DNA of 64,000 nucleotides, taken from positions 186,001 to 250,000 of the forward strand of contig JALHOF010000003.1 of NCBI GenBank assembly GCA_022843145.1, read 5' to 3'. Of the stretch, positions 1 through 11,171 are shown piece after piece. Numbering within the stretch: position 1 is the first letter of the stretch; each line of letters opens with the position of its first letter. The notes beneath the pieces are model-generated. The model worked only from the letters and a program-made list of their open reading frames with translations. It searched no databases and was not told the origin of the DNA. The position numbers and the translations under genes were made by a program. This DNA comes from Hyphomicrobium sp. (lineage in GTDB: Bacteria > Pseudomonadota > Alphaproteobacteria > Rhizobiales > Hyphomicrobiaceae).

Positions 1-1
1 G

Positions 2-154
2 ACGCTACGGGCCGAGCTGCTGGCAAGCGGGCGTGCGATCGAGGCGCGCCTCACGCTCGACGACCTCGCGGGCGCGGATGCGCTCTGGCTCGGCAATTCC
101 GTTCGTGGGCTCGTTCGGGCCGAACTGATGGCCGGCGAATTGCTTCCACGTTGA
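2..154 (+). CDS. C-terminal end of a class IV aminotransferase-type protein (aminodeoxychorismate lyase-like), partial
   Basis: The window opens inside this gene; only the last 50 residues and the TGA stop are present. The tail contains LWLGNSVRGLVRAEL, which matches the NS-x-RGL motif near the C-terminus of 4-amino-4-deoxychorismate lyases (PabC) and of PabB-PabC fusions. Those enzymes make p-aminobenzoate for folate by releasing pyruvate from aminodeoxychorismate with PLP. The preceding residues (AELLASGRAIEARLTLDDLAGADA) resemble the usual helix leading into that motif. Whether it is a stand-alone lyase or the end of a PabBC fusion cannot be told from this fragment. Confidence 0.6.
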   Translation, partial: TLRAELLASGRAIEARLTLDDLAGADALWLGNSVRGLVRAELMAGELLPR

Positions 155-304
155 TCAATATGCCGCGGCGAGGGCAACCTGCCCGCAAACAGGGCGCTTT
201 CAGCGTTAATCAGCACGCCAATGCGCCGCACCTGTGCGAAGGTTGTTTTGCATTGTCGGGTCGGGTCGGCGACACTCGCTGCCAAATCTGGAGTGATCGA
301 TCTC

Positions 305-1396
305 ATGGGCGACAAGGATCAGCAGCGTTTTCCCGTGCGCGTGGCCGAGCGAAAGATGGTCAACCTCGCGCTGCAAGGCGGCGGCGCGCATGGCGCCTTC
401 AGCTGGGGCGTACTCGACCGCCTCCTGGAGGACGGCCGCATCGGGCTCGAGTCGATCTCGGGGACTTCGGCCGGAGCACTCAATGCGGTCGTCGTGGCCG
501 ATGGGCTCATCGAAGGCGGCGCCGACCGGGCGCGCGAGAAGCTCGAGACGTTCTGGCGTCACGTCAGTCTCGACGCCTTGTCGAGCCCGGTTCGGCGCAC
601 GTTCTTCGACATGCTGTTCTCGAACTGGAGCCTCGACTACAACCCTGCGCTGGTGATGATCGACATGGTCACGCGCGTCGTGTCGCCCTATCAGTTCAAT
701 CCGCTCAACATCAATCCGCTGCGCGATCTGCTCGAGCGCGAGGTCGATTTCGCCCGCGTGCAGAGCGCGGAGGCCGTCCGCCTGTTCGTCTCCGCCACCA
801 ACGTGCACACCGGCCGCGTCAAAGTTTTTACGGGGAGAGAAGTCACGGCTGACGCGGTGATGGCGTCAGCCTGCCTGCCGTTCGCATTCCAGGCGGTGGA
901 GATCGGCGGCGTGCCCTATTGGGACGGCGGTTACATGGGCAACCCGGTTCTGTTCCCATTCTATGGCTGCGCGTCGCACGACGTCGTGCTCGTGCAGACC
1001 ATCCCCATCTGCCGCAATCAGACGCCGACGACCTCGCGCGAGATCCTCGACCGCGTCAACGAGATCTCGTTCAACGCGTCCCTCATCAAGGAACTGGTCA
1101 ACGTCGATTTCGTCAACAAGGGGCTGCGCGACGGCACGTTGAGCGGCACCGCCTTGAAGGAGATCTATGTCCACGCCATTTCCGGCTGCGACGAGTTCGA
1201 GAAACTGTCGTCGTCGTCGAAGCTCAACGCCGAGTGGGCGTTCTTCGTCCATCTGCGCGATCTGGGCCGCGAGAGCGCCGACATCTGGCTGCGCGAATGC
1301 TACGCCCAAGTCGGCCGCGAAGGCACCCTCGACCTCTCCGGCTTCTGGGACAACGCCAACGCGCTGCCGCACCACACCGCCACGGCGGCGGAGTAG
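305..1396 (+). CDS. Patatin-like phospholipase
   Basis: A 363-residue protein with all hallmarks of the patatin family of serine lipid acyl hydrolases. The oxyanion-hole motif GGGAHGAF lies about residue 25, the nucleophile elbow GTSAG about residue 61 carries the catalytic Ser, and the DGG motif (WDGGYMGNP) supplies the catalytic Asp of the Ser-Asp dyad. No signal peptide is visible, so a cytosolic or membrane-associated enzyme acting on phospholipid acyl chains is expected. The ATG at 305 was preferred to one 84 bases upstream because GGAG lies 11 bases before it and the upstream extension has no family similarity. The gene stands alone between the aminotransferase end and a GIY-YIG gene. 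Confidence 0.88.
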   Translation: MGDKDQQRFPVRVAERKMVNLALQGGGAHGAFSWGVLDRLLEDGRIGLESISGTSAGALNAVVVADGLIEGGADRAREKLETFWRHVSLDALSSPVRRTFFDMLFSNWSLDYNPALVMIDMVTRVVSPYQFNPLNINPLRDLLEREVDFARVQSAEAVRLFVSATNVHTGRVKVFTGREVTADAVMASACLPFAFQAVEIGGVPYWDGGYMGNPVLFPFYGCASHDVVLVQTIPICRNQTPTTSREILDRVNEISFNASLIKELVNVDFVNKGLRDGTLSGTALKEIYVHAISGCDEFEKLSSSSKLNAEWAFFVHLRDLGRESADIWLRECYAQVGREGTLDLSGFWDNANALPHHTATAAE

Positions 1397-1450
1397 GTGA
1401 AGGGCGGCCGAGAGGCTGCGGCGGAGTATGGGCGACTCCGCCCCACCACT

Positions 1451-1480
1451 GTCATCCCGGGGCTTGTCCCCGGGATCCAT
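1451..1480. repeat. REP-like palindromic repeat, copy 1
   Basis: An imperfect palindrome, GTCATCCCGGGG then CTTGT then CCCCGGGAT. It follows the patatin gene and lies just before the GIY-YIG gene. Three relatives lie at 1854-1883, 1916-1943 and 2004-2031. It can form a strong hairpin in RNA. Confidence 0.8.
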
Positions 1481-1515
1481 GCCGGCACATACTCCGTCTT
1501 CGGAGGTGTCAACGC

Positions 1516-1827
1516 ATGCGCCGCTTCTGGGTCTACATCCTCGCCAGCAAGCCACGCGGCACGCTCTACATCGGCGTGACAAACGCGATCATTCGTCGGG
1601 TCGACGATCATCGCGCTGGAACAGGATCGGCCTTTACGCGCCGCTACAAGGTCCACACCTTGGTCTGGTTTGAGGAGCATGCGGATATCCGCCTTGCGAT
1701 ACAACGCGAGAAGTCGATGAAGGAGTGGCCGCGCGTGTGGAAGCAGAACCTCATAGAGCGCGAGAACCCGCACTGGGTCGATCTCTACCCGAGCCTGCCT
1801 GGCGTCGCGCCGCCGAAGCAGTTGTGA
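1516..1827 (+). CDS. GIY-YIG nuclease-fold protein
   Basis: A 103-residue protein of the small stand-alone GIY-YIG (UPF0213/YhbQ-like) type. The domain starts with WVYILAS (the GIY equivalent) and continues with TLYIGVTN (the YIG equivalent), followed by RRVDDHR and the downstream conserved W/E residues (AIQREKSMKEWPR, where the Glu is the family's metal-binding candidate). Such proteins are assumed to be DNA-nicking enzymes in repair or recombination, but the physiological role of this subgroup is poorly defined. A clear Shine-Dalgarno (GGAGGT, 1502-1507) precedes the ATG. The gene sits between REP-like palindromes. Confidence 0.85.
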   Translation: MRRFWVYILASKPRGTLYIGVTNAIIRRVDDHRAGTGSAFTRRYKVHTLVWFEEHADIRLAIQREKSMKEWPRVWKQNLIERENPHWVDLYPSLPGVAPPKQL

Positions 1828-1853
1828 GGCAGTTCGGACGCCACTCCACCGCT

Positions 1854-1883
1854 GTCATCCCGGCGTTCATCGCCGGGATCCAT
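1854..1883. repeat. REP-like palindromic repeat, copy 2
   Basis: Same outer arms as copy 1 (GTCATCCCGG ... CCGGGATCCAT) but with a different core (CGTTCATCG), giving a second subtype. Copy 4 has the same core. Confidence 0.8.
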
Positions 1884-1915
1884 GCCGCCGCTAGGTGCGG
1901 AGCGCGAGGATTGCT

Positions 1916-1943
1916 GGATCCCGGGGACAAGCCCCGGGATGAC
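1916..1943. repeat. REP-like palindromic repeat, copy 3 (inverted)
   Basis: This is copy 1 in the opposite orientation (GGATCCCGGGGACAAG then CCCCGGGATGAC), so copies 2 and 3 form a head-to-head pair about 30 bases apart, a common REP/BIME-type arrangement. Confidence 0.8.
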
Positions 1944-2003
1944 AACTGTCTCTGGACGATGATCCGAGTTTGGCAGGCCTCGGGTGTTATCCTGCCCGCC
2001 GTT

Positions 2004-2031
2004 GTCATTCCGGCGTTCATCGCCGGGATCC
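2004..2031. repeat. REP-like palindromic repeat, copy 4
   Basis: GTCATTCCGGCGTTCATCG then CCGGGATC, like copy 2 with one change in the left arm. It ends 13 bases from the stop of the minus-strand TIR gene and could act as part of its transcription end. Confidence 0.8.
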
Positions 2032-2043
2032 GGTCAGCGGTGA

Positions 2044-2724
2044 TCATTCAGGGTAGTCAACTTTTGGATCCTTTTTGCTCAAGAGATCCCAAAGTGAGTT
2101 CCGTGGCGGTGCCGTTGAATAATCCAACAAAGAGTTTCGAGCGACGGGCATATTCGAGGCATCTGTAGCTCTGCCGCTGGCGGCGAGATGGGTCGTCAGC
2201 TTCTCGAGATTGTCCAATGCCACAGGCGTCCACAGATTCTTACTATTCGACGAGAATTTATTCGACCCAAGCCGCGCGTTGAGAGCGGCGCGAATGACAC
2301 CGCATAGTTCTTCGACATCGACGTCAAATCTCTCGTGCCGCATTATGGGAGAGTCCATCCGGGTGATATCAGAGATACTTTGTGGGAGTTCAGACGAGGA
2401 AGGCATTCTAGTGTTGTTCAGCCTAACAGGAACAACAATCTTGTCTCGCTGAAGCGCGTAGTCGATTTCGCGGCGGACAAGGTCGTCGGGATTGTCTAGT
2501 CGTCGTCCATTTGAATCCGAGGTGGTTATCCAGTCTGGACCAATAAGGCAAATTAGAACGTGGCGCTTGTCTATTTCTTCAAAAATCCTCTTTGTGTAGT
2601 CGCCTTTGCCGGCGAGGCGGCCCTCCACGTCAATGAACACATCAAAATTTCTTTTCTTAAGCGCATAATACAAACACAGAGCGTATCCGCCGCTATCGTC
2701 TCGACGGTAGTTGATCGCAATCAT
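2044..2724 (-). CDS. TIR-domain protein (TIR_2 type), stand-alone
   Basis: A 226-residue protein whose first about 140 residues are a Toll/interleukin-1 receptor (TIR) domain. It starts with IAINYRRDDSGGYA (strand A and box 1), continues with FDVFIDVEGRLAGKGDYTKRIFEEI, VLICLIGPDW, and RLDNPDDLVRREIDYAL, in which the helix Glu is the position used by NAD-cleaving bacterial TIRs. The C-terminal 85 residues have no recognisable domain. AGGAG lies 6 bases upstream of the ATG. The gene is clearly AT-richer than its neighbours, which suggests transfer. TIR proteins act as NADases in anti-phage systems or as effectors, but no partner gene (for example ThsA-like) lies next to it, so the role is open. 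Confidence 0.85.
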   Translation of the reverse strand: MIAINYRRDDSGGYALCLYYALKKRNFDVFIDVEGRLAGKGDYTKRIFEEIDKRHVLICLIGPDWITTSDSNGRRLDNPDDLVRREIDYALQRDKIVVPVRLNNTRMPSSSELPQSISDITRMDSPIMRHERFDVDVEELCGVIRAALNARLGSNKFSSNSKNLWTPVALDNLEKLTTHLAASGRATDASNMPVARNSLLDYSTAPPRNSLWDLLSKKDPKVDYPE

Positions 2725-2785
2725 ATGTTATCTCCTAACTCATCTGAACACTACAAAACGCTACTCTTTGCTTGCGAATTCTGAA

Positions 2786-2812
2786 GGGCCGACCACTCTC
2801 GTGGCCGGCCCC
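2786..2812 (-). terminator. Hairpin downstream of nrdJ
   Basis: GGGCCG-a-CCAC-tctc-GTGG-c-CGGCCC is a near-perfect hairpin ten bases past the nrdJ stop, before the TIR gene. Only a short T-rich tail follows on the minus strand, so termination may be partial. Confidence 0.55.
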
Positions 2813-2821
2813 TTATTCAAT

Positions 2822-6559
<3,738 letters not shown>

Positions 6560-6563
6560 AATG

Positions 6564-6587
6564 CCCCCGTGTGTGTCGATGCGGGGG
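6564..6587 (-). promoter_or_regulatory. Hairpin enclosing the nrdJ Shine-Dalgarno
   Basis: On the minus strand CCCCCG and CGGGGG form a 6-bp GC stem with a 12-base loop. The 3' arm GGGGG is the only Shine-Dalgarno candidate for nrdJ and ends 4 bases before the AUG, so the stem would hide the ribosome site. Confidence 0.5.
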
Positions 6588-6880
6588 TGCGGTACGCGAT
6601 ACCAGGTTCGGCACCCGGTTATGATGGTGTGACGCTCAGACGACTGGTCTCAATTCGCAGGCCGCAAACCGGCGTCCCGTGCGTCCCTCAACGCGCAGGC
6701 TGTCCTTGCGGGGCTTGATCAGCGGACCTTGCGGCCCGCGAACTATCTTCGGATTGGATCGAGGCGCTTGCCGCGACTGGCGGCACTGCCGTGCGAAAAA
6801 AGGCGACTGGGACGCAGCAGCGAAGCAACTCACTCGGTTCACAATTGGTATGACGATTCGAAGGCTCCGTCACCGGGCCA

Positions 6881-6927
6881 AAACTAGATGTTGTGGTGGC
6901 AGCCGCAACTGGATCAAGATGTAGGGG
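6881..6927. promoter_or_regulatory. Pair of NrdR-box-like sites upstream of nrdJ
   Basis: AAACTAGATGTTGTGG (6881-6896) and GATCAAGATGTAGGGG (6912-6927) share the core AGATGT at a distance of exactly 31 bases. NrdR boxes in proteobacteria are about 16-bp palindromes (ACACTAGATGTTGTGT-like) found in pairs about three helical turns apart. The first copy agrees at 14 of 16 positions with that form as I recall it; the second is weaker. Confidence 0.55.
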
Positions 6928-7245
6928 GTGTGGACGGTGTGTGCACGAAATGGCCAAACGGCCAGAGTTTGCGGGCTTTCGTGACATCGGCGACGTTTTC
7001 GCCGACTGTGTACAAGAGCCCGTGAGGTGCGTACGTGCGAAGTTAGTCCGATTCCGAGTGGCGTCGTGTTGCATAATGGCCGCGACTGTGGCTCACATCT
7101 CCCGATACACGCAGCCTCCGCCGCGCAGGCTACTGATGACCAGCGGTGGATGGGTTCGGCACGGCTCTTTTGGCTGGCTGGACTTGAGCGCGGCCGCTGG
7201 CTAAAGCCTTGGCAACACGATCATCCGCGGTGAGGTAGAGCGCCT

Positions 7246-7644
7246 ATGGGAATTCTCTCGGAGATCTTCAGTTGGTGGGGCGGGAACACCTGGGGCACGC
7301 GCGTGACACTGTGGCGTCAAGGCGAGTTTGTCGGCGAGGATGCTCTGGGAAATCGCTACTATGTGCAAAAAAGTGGTGTCGGCCCGCTGGGCGTGCCGCG
7401 TCGCTGGGTGACCTACCGCGATCTGGCCGAGGCGTCGAAAGTGCCGCCCGAGTGGCATGGCTGGCTGCACTATACAGTAGACACCGTTCCGACGTCCGAG
7501 ACCTACACAGCGAAGCCGTGGCAAAAGCCGCATCAGATGAATATGACGGGCACGCGTGACGCCTACCGTCCGTCCGGCTCGATCCTAGCCAGTGGCTCTC
7601 GTCCCAAGGCAACCGGCGACTATAAGGCCTGGAAGCCGGAATAG
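7246..7644 (+). CDS. NADH:ubiquinone oxidoreductase accessory subunit, NDUFA12 family
   Basis: A 132-residue protein of the NDUFA12 (B17.2) family, a supernumerary complex I subunit shared by alphaproteobacteria and mitochondria. Family marks are WGTRVTLWRQGEFVGED near the start, GNRYYV, RRWVTY, SKVPPEWHGWLHY in the middle, KPWQKPHQMNMTGT and the C-terminal tail ATGDYKAWKPE. It should bind the peripheral arm of complex I on the cytoplasmic side and aid assembly or stability. GAGGT lies 9 bases before the ATG. The following gene encodes a DUF2155 protein, the usual neighbour in alphaproteobacteria. Confidence 0.93.
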   Translation: MGILSEIFSWWGGNTWGTRVTLWRQGEFVGEDALGNRYYVQKSGVGPLGVPRRWVTYRDLAEASKVPPEWHGWLHYTVDTVPTSETYTAKPWQKPHQMNMTGTRDAYRPSGSILASGSRPKATGDYKAWKPE

Positions 7645-7799
7645 TCGGGTTCAAGTACGAAGCCACGACATTCTGACGCCACCATTGGTTCGTCAGATCA
7701 TCTTCTCGCCGCGCTGGACAACGCGGAGAGAATCCGGCGCACTCTGAGCCATCCGGCCGGTGCTGACGATCCGGTCCGACTTGTGAGGATTTCGCGCGC

Positions 7800-8330
7800 G
7801 TGGCGACAGCACGATCAGACTATCGAAGACGTGTCGTGTCCGCAGCCGCGGCTGTGGCTGTCACGTCGGCATTGGCGGCGGCGCTACCCGCATCGGCCGA
7901 GCGGCTCGATAATCAAGTTGCCGTCTTCGCTGCTCTCGACAAGGTGACGGCGCGGATTTCGAAGCTCGAAGCACCCTTGGGTGAGACCGTGCAGTTCGGC
8001 GCGCTGAAATTGACCGCGCGTGCATGCTATTCGCGCCCGCCGACAGAAGAGCCGAAGACCAGCACCTTTGTCGAGGTCGAAGAGATCCAGCTCGATGGAA
8101 AACAGAAGCGGATTTTCGCCGGCTGGATGTTTGCCGAAAGTCCGGGATTGAACGCGGTCGAACACCCCGTGTTCGACGTCTGGCTGACCGATTGCCAAAA
8201 GCCGGTCAAGGCTGTTCAGCGCCCGACCGCTGCGAACCAGGGCGGAAGCAAAGGACAGCAGCCTGCTGCCCAAGGGCAACCCGGCGGCGAAGAGCAGCCT
8301 GTCGAGCCGCGGCGGCGCGTTCGTCGCTGA
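7800..8330 (+). CDS. DUF2155-domain exported protein
   Basis: A 176-residue protein that starts at GTG with GAGGA 10 bases upstream. Residues 1 to about 33 form a signal peptide (RRR, then a hydrophobic Ala/Val run, then ASA-ER). The core, roughly residues 35-135, is the DUF2155 domain: DKVTARISKLEAPLGETVQFGALKLTARACYSRPP, then a hydrophobic FAGWMFAESPGLNAVEHPVFDVWLTDC with two conserved cysteines. The last 40 residues are a Gln/Gly/Pro-rich basic tail (RRRVRR). The family is periplasmic and of unknown function; it is usually encoded beside the NDUFA12 gene, as here. Confidence 0.85.
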   Translation: MATARSDYRRRVVSAAAAVAVTSALAAALPASAERLDNQVAVFAALDKVTARISKLEAPLGETVQFGALKLTARACYSRPPTEEPKTSTFVEVEEIQLDGKQKRIFAGWMFAESPGLNAVEHPVFDVWLTDCQKPVKAVQRPTAANQGGSKGQQPAAQGQPGGEEQPVEPRRRVRR

Positions 8331-8363
8331 ACCGGCCCGTCGCTGCAAAATGTCGCCTGTTGA

Positions 8364-8948
8364 TCAGTTGGCGGGCGCGGGAATACGGCCCGCCACGACC
8401 AGTGCTCCGTCCTGCTCGCGTTTGACGACAACGATCTCACCCGACGCGACCGAGACGCCGACGAGGCTGGCAATGACTGTATGGTGCGTGACGAACACGG
8501 CGGGGGACGAGAGATCGAACGGCAGCAGCGCCGCGCGCAGTTCAGCAATCTGAGCGGCACCCTTTTCGGGCTTGCCGTGAAATGAGTCGAGAAGCGGCCA
8601 ACGCTCGACCGTCCCCAAACTCAAGAGCTGCGCCGTTTCATGACAGCGGCACCAGCGACTTGAATAGACACGCGCGCGAGGAACGCCGTTGTCGCGAAAC
8701 TCCTCACCGATGCTCCGGGCCTCGGCCTTGCCGCCTTCGGACAGCAGCCTTTGCGTCGCGCAGTTCTCGATGTCGAAACCCGCCGGATCTCCGTTTCCCG
8801 GCGCCGTCGCATGCCTGATAAGGACGAAGTGGCCGGGGGTCGCCGCGAGTTTCCATAGCCGCGCGATTTCCTTGTCGGTTGCCGTCTTGCTGGACAGGGG
8901 CGTCAGTGACAACAGAAGGACGGTCAGCGCGACGAAAAGGCGGGTCAT
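8364..8948 (-). CDS. Histidine phosphatase family protein, exported
   Basis: A 194-residue branch-2-like histidine phosphatase. After a signal peptide (residues 1-20, hydrophobic LFVALTVLLLSLTPLSS) comes the catalytic motif VLIRHATAPG with the phospho-accepting His about residue 45. RVYSSRWCRCHETA is the second conserved Arg region and VFVTHHTVIASL carries the second catalytic His. Substrate is unknown. The start codon overlaps the nusB stop as ATGA, so it is translated with, and probably co-transcribed from, the rib-nusB operon. Confidence 0.85.
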   Translation of the reverse strand: MTRLFVALTVLLLSLTPLSSKTATDKEIARLWKLAATPGHFVLIRHATAPGNGDPAGFDIENCATQRLLSEGGKAEARSIGEEFRDNGVPRARVYSSRWCRCHETAQLLSLGTVERWPLLDSFHGKPEKGAAQIAELRAALLPFDLSSPAVFVTHHTVIASLVGVSVASGEIVVVKREQDGALVVAGRIPAPAN

Positions 8949-9481
8949 GAACGGCTCTCGGGTTCGAATTCGGGTGACCGCAGCTGGCGAGCAAGTTTGT
9001 CGAGGAGGCCATTTACGACCTTCGGCTCCTCTTCGTCGAAGAACGCGTGCGCGACGTTGATGTATTCGTTGATGACCACACGCGCAGGCACGTCGCGACG
9101 CTCGATCAACTCGAATGCCCCGCTGCGCAGGATCGCGCGCAAGATACTGTCGACGCGCACGAGACGCCAGCCAGCAGCGAGCTGGTGGTCGATCATCGGG
9201 TCGATGTCCCGTTGTCGCCGAACCACGCCGCGCAGAAGTTCGGCAAAGAACACGGGATCGGCGCCGGCCACGGCCTCATCGTCCTCGCCCACCGGAAACC
9301 GGGTGTCGACGAACTCCTGGATGACGGCGTTGAGATCGGTGGCCGCCATATCCATCTGGTAGAGCGCCTGGACGGCCGCCATGCGCGACGCGGTGCGCGG
9401 CTGCGGACCTTTCGTCTTAACAGTGGCGGATTTGGCTGATGCCGGTTTGGGCGCGCCAGGTTTTTTCTTTTCCGGTTTCAT
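8945..9481 (-). CDS. nusB: Transcription antitermination factor NusB
   Basis: A 178-residue NusB. It binds boxA RNA with NusE (S10) and supports antitermination of rRNA operons. The N-terminal about 30 residues are a Lys/Pro/Ala-rich extension typical of alphaproteobacteria; the helical core begins at SRMAAVQALYQMD and includes DSILRAILRSGAFEL and the family motif VVINEYINVAHAFFDEEEPKVVNGLLDKLA. The ATG at 9481 overlaps the ribH stop (ATGA), which decides it over an ATG 48 bases upstream. The ribH-nusB pair is conserved across bacteria. Confidence 0.95.
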   Translation of the reverse strand: MKPEKKKPGAPKPASAKSATVKTKGPQPRTASRMAAVQALYQMDMAATDLNAVIQEFVDTRFPVGEDDEAVAGADPVFFAELLRGVVRRQRDIDPMIDHQLAAGWRLVRVDSILRAILRSGAFELIERRDVPARVVINEYINVAHAFFDEEEPKVVNGLLDKLARQLRSPEFEPESRS

Positions 9482-10008
9482 GCGCCTTGCCCTTGGAAGG
9501 CGCGTTGCAGTTCGACTAGCCGCAGGCACGCGCGGGCAGCATCGCCGCCCTTGCCCTCGCGACCGCCCTTCGCGCGTGCGATGGCCTGAGCTTCATTCTC
9601 CACCGTCAAGATGCCGTTGCCCAGCGGGACGCGGTAGCGCATCGCGGTGTCCATCAGCCAGTGGTTGGCATTACCGACGACCACGTCGTAGTGGGCGGTT
9701 TCGCCGCGGATCACGCAACCGAGCGCCACAGCGCCCGAGAACCTGCTCGAGGGTGCGCCGCCGGGAATCAAGCCGGACTCGGCTGCGAGCAAAAGAACCT
9801 GCGGAATTTCGAGCGCGCCCGGCACGGCGATCCGCTCATAAGTGACACCGCGTGCTTCGCATTCCGCGATTGCGCCCGCGACGAGCAGATCGGAGATTTC
9901 CTCGTAGAACCGCGCTTCGACGATAAGCAGCCGCGCCTTCATCCGCTGCCCCTCGGCGGGGGGAGGCTGCTTCAACGTCAATCGCGGCTTCTGCGCTTTC
10001 GTCACCAT
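9478..10008 (-). CDS. ribH: 6,7-dimethyl-8-ribityllumazine synthase
   Basis: A 176-residue lumazine synthase. It condenses 5-amino-6-ribitylaminouracil with 3,4-dihydroxy-2-butanone 4-phosphate, the penultimate step of riboflavin synthesis, in the cytosol as a pentamer or icosahedral shell. Motifs are RFYEEISDLLVAGA (substrate-binding aromatic near the start), VPGALEIPQ, ALGCVIRGETAHYDVV with the catalytic His, and GNGILTVENEAQA. A Lys/Pro-rich N-terminal tail of about 22 residues precedes the fold. Only five bases separate it from ribBA upstream and it overlaps nusB downstream. Confidence 0.95.
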   Translation of the reverse strand: MVTKAQKPRLTLKQPPPAEGQRMKARLLIVEARFYEEISDLLVAGAIAECEARGVTYERIAVPGALEIPQVLLLAAESGLIPGGAPSSRFSGAVALGCVIRGETAHYDVVVGNANHWLMDTAMRYRVPLGNGILTVENEAQAIARAKGGREGKGGDAARACLRLVELQRAFQGQGA

Positions 10009-10013
10009 GGTCG

Positions 10014-11171
10014 TCACTCGATCCTTCGTGTGCCGGTGATGTGCAGGCCGAACGCCTCGACACCGGTGTAGACGTGAGCAGGGGAATTGGTCAGCAGCGT
10101 CATTTCGCGGACGCCGAGATCGCGCAGGATTTGCGATCCGATGCCGATCTCGACCTGACGGCGTTCGCGGCTTCCATCGACGAGTGACGTCGGATCGAGA
10201 CGCGCCGCCACCCATTGCGAAATCGAGCGCGGCCGCAGATCGCGGATCAGCACGATTACGCCACGTCCTGCGTCGTCGATCATGCGCATGGCATTGTCGA
10301 CCGTGCTGCCGCCGTCGCGGCCATCGGCGACGCCTGCGAGATCGGTCAGTGGGTTGACGGCGTGCACGCGAACCAGAACCGTACCCGGCTTTGCGAGGTC
10401 GCCCTTCACGAGGGCGATGTGCTCGGCCGGCTCGACGGTCGTCTCGTAGACGTGGAGCTGCCACCCACCTGCCTTGACGGTGTCGACCGCAATCCGGTTG
10501 GTCCGCTTCACGATGCGGTCGTTCTTCAGGCGGTACGCGATGAGTGCGTCGATGGCGCCGATCTTCAGACCGTGCCGCTGAGCGAAGGGCACCAGATCGG
10601 GCATCCGCGCCATCGTGCCGTCGTCGTTCATGATCTCGCAGATCACGGCGGCTGGCGTCAGTCCGGCCAATCGCGCGAGATCGATGGATGCTTCCGTGTG
10701 TCCGGCGCGGACCAGCACGCCACCGTCGCGGGCGATCAGTGGAAACACGTGACCCGGCGAGACGATATCGTTGGCGCCCTTGGTCGGGTCGATTGCGGTC
10801 GCGATGGTGCGAGCCCGATCGTGCGCCGAGATGCCGGTCGTGATCCCTTCCTTGGCTTCGATGGAGACGGTGAAGGCCGTCTCGCGGCGCGTGCGGTTGT
10901 CGCGAACCATGCTCTCAAGCCGCAATTCCTCGGCGCGCGACTTGGTGAGCGCGAGGCAAATCAGGCCGCGTCCGTGTTTGGCCATGAAGTTGACTGCGTC
11001 AGGCGTCGCCATCTGCGCTGGAATGACCAGGTCGCCTTCGTTCTCGCGGTCCTCGGCGTCGACGAGGATCACCATGCGCCCGTTGCGCATATCTTCCAGG
11101 ATCGCGTCGGGGCCTGACAGGAATCCGTGGTCCTGGCCGTAGGCGACGGTGTTGATGCCCTTCGTCGTCAC
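10014..11171 (-). CDS. ribB: 3,4-dihydroxy-2-butanone-4-phosphate synthase with a zinc-less GTP cyclohydrolase II-like domain
   Basis: A 385-residue two-domain protein. Residues about 15-215 are a complete RibB domain: DAEDRENEGDLV binds metal and ribulose 5-phosphate, and VRAGHTEASIDLARLAGL carries the second set of active-site residues. It converts ribulose 5-phosphate to dihydroxybutanone phosphate. Residues about 220-385 align with RibA by order and ends, but the region that should hold the three zinc cysteines reads AVNPLTDLAGVADGRDGG and this half contains no Cys at all. It should therefore lack GTP cyclohydrolase II activity, and a separate ribA is expected elsewhere. The ATG overlaps the ribE stop. 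Confidence 0.9.
   Translation of the reverse strand: MTTKGINTVAYGQDHGFLSGPDAILEDMRNGRMVILVDAEDRENEGDLVIPAQMATPDAVNFMAKHGRGLICLALTKSRAEELRLESMVRDNRTRRETAFTVSIEAKEGITTGISAHDRARTIATAIDPTKGANDIVSPGHVFPLIARDGGVLVRAGHTEASIDLARLAGLTPAAVICEIMNDDGTMARMPDLVPFAQRHGLKIGAIDALIAYRLKNDRIVKRTNRIAVDTVKAGGWQLHVYETTVEPAEHIALVKGDLAKPGTVLVRVHAVNPLTDLAGVADGRDGGSTVDNAMRMIDDAGRGVIVLIRDLRPRSISQWVAARLDPTSLVDGSRERRQVEIGIGSQILRDLGVREMTLLTNSPAHVYTGVEAFGLHITGTRRIE

Larger units (their letters stand above)
6560..7245. other. Divergent intergenic region between nrdJ and the NDUFA12 gene
   Basis: A 686-base stretch with no well-supported gene. It holds the nrdJ leader with a Shine-Dalgarno hairpin (6564-6587) and two NrdR-box-like sites (6881-6927). 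A GTG-started minus-strand frame at 6636-6842 (68 codons, ending ACELRPVV) has no Shine-Dalgarno and no recognised family; it is possible but weak. I looked for a cobalamin riboswitch and saw no convincing B12 box. Confidence 0.5.

Noticed and set aside
2044-2724. Thoeris-type defence system
   Set aside because: Only a TIR gene is present; no ThsA-like or other sensor or effector gene lies nearby.
6560-6880. Possible adenosylcobalamin riboswitch before nrdJ
   Set aside because: The long leader invites it, but no B12-box-like sequence or typical surrounding stems could be found by eye.
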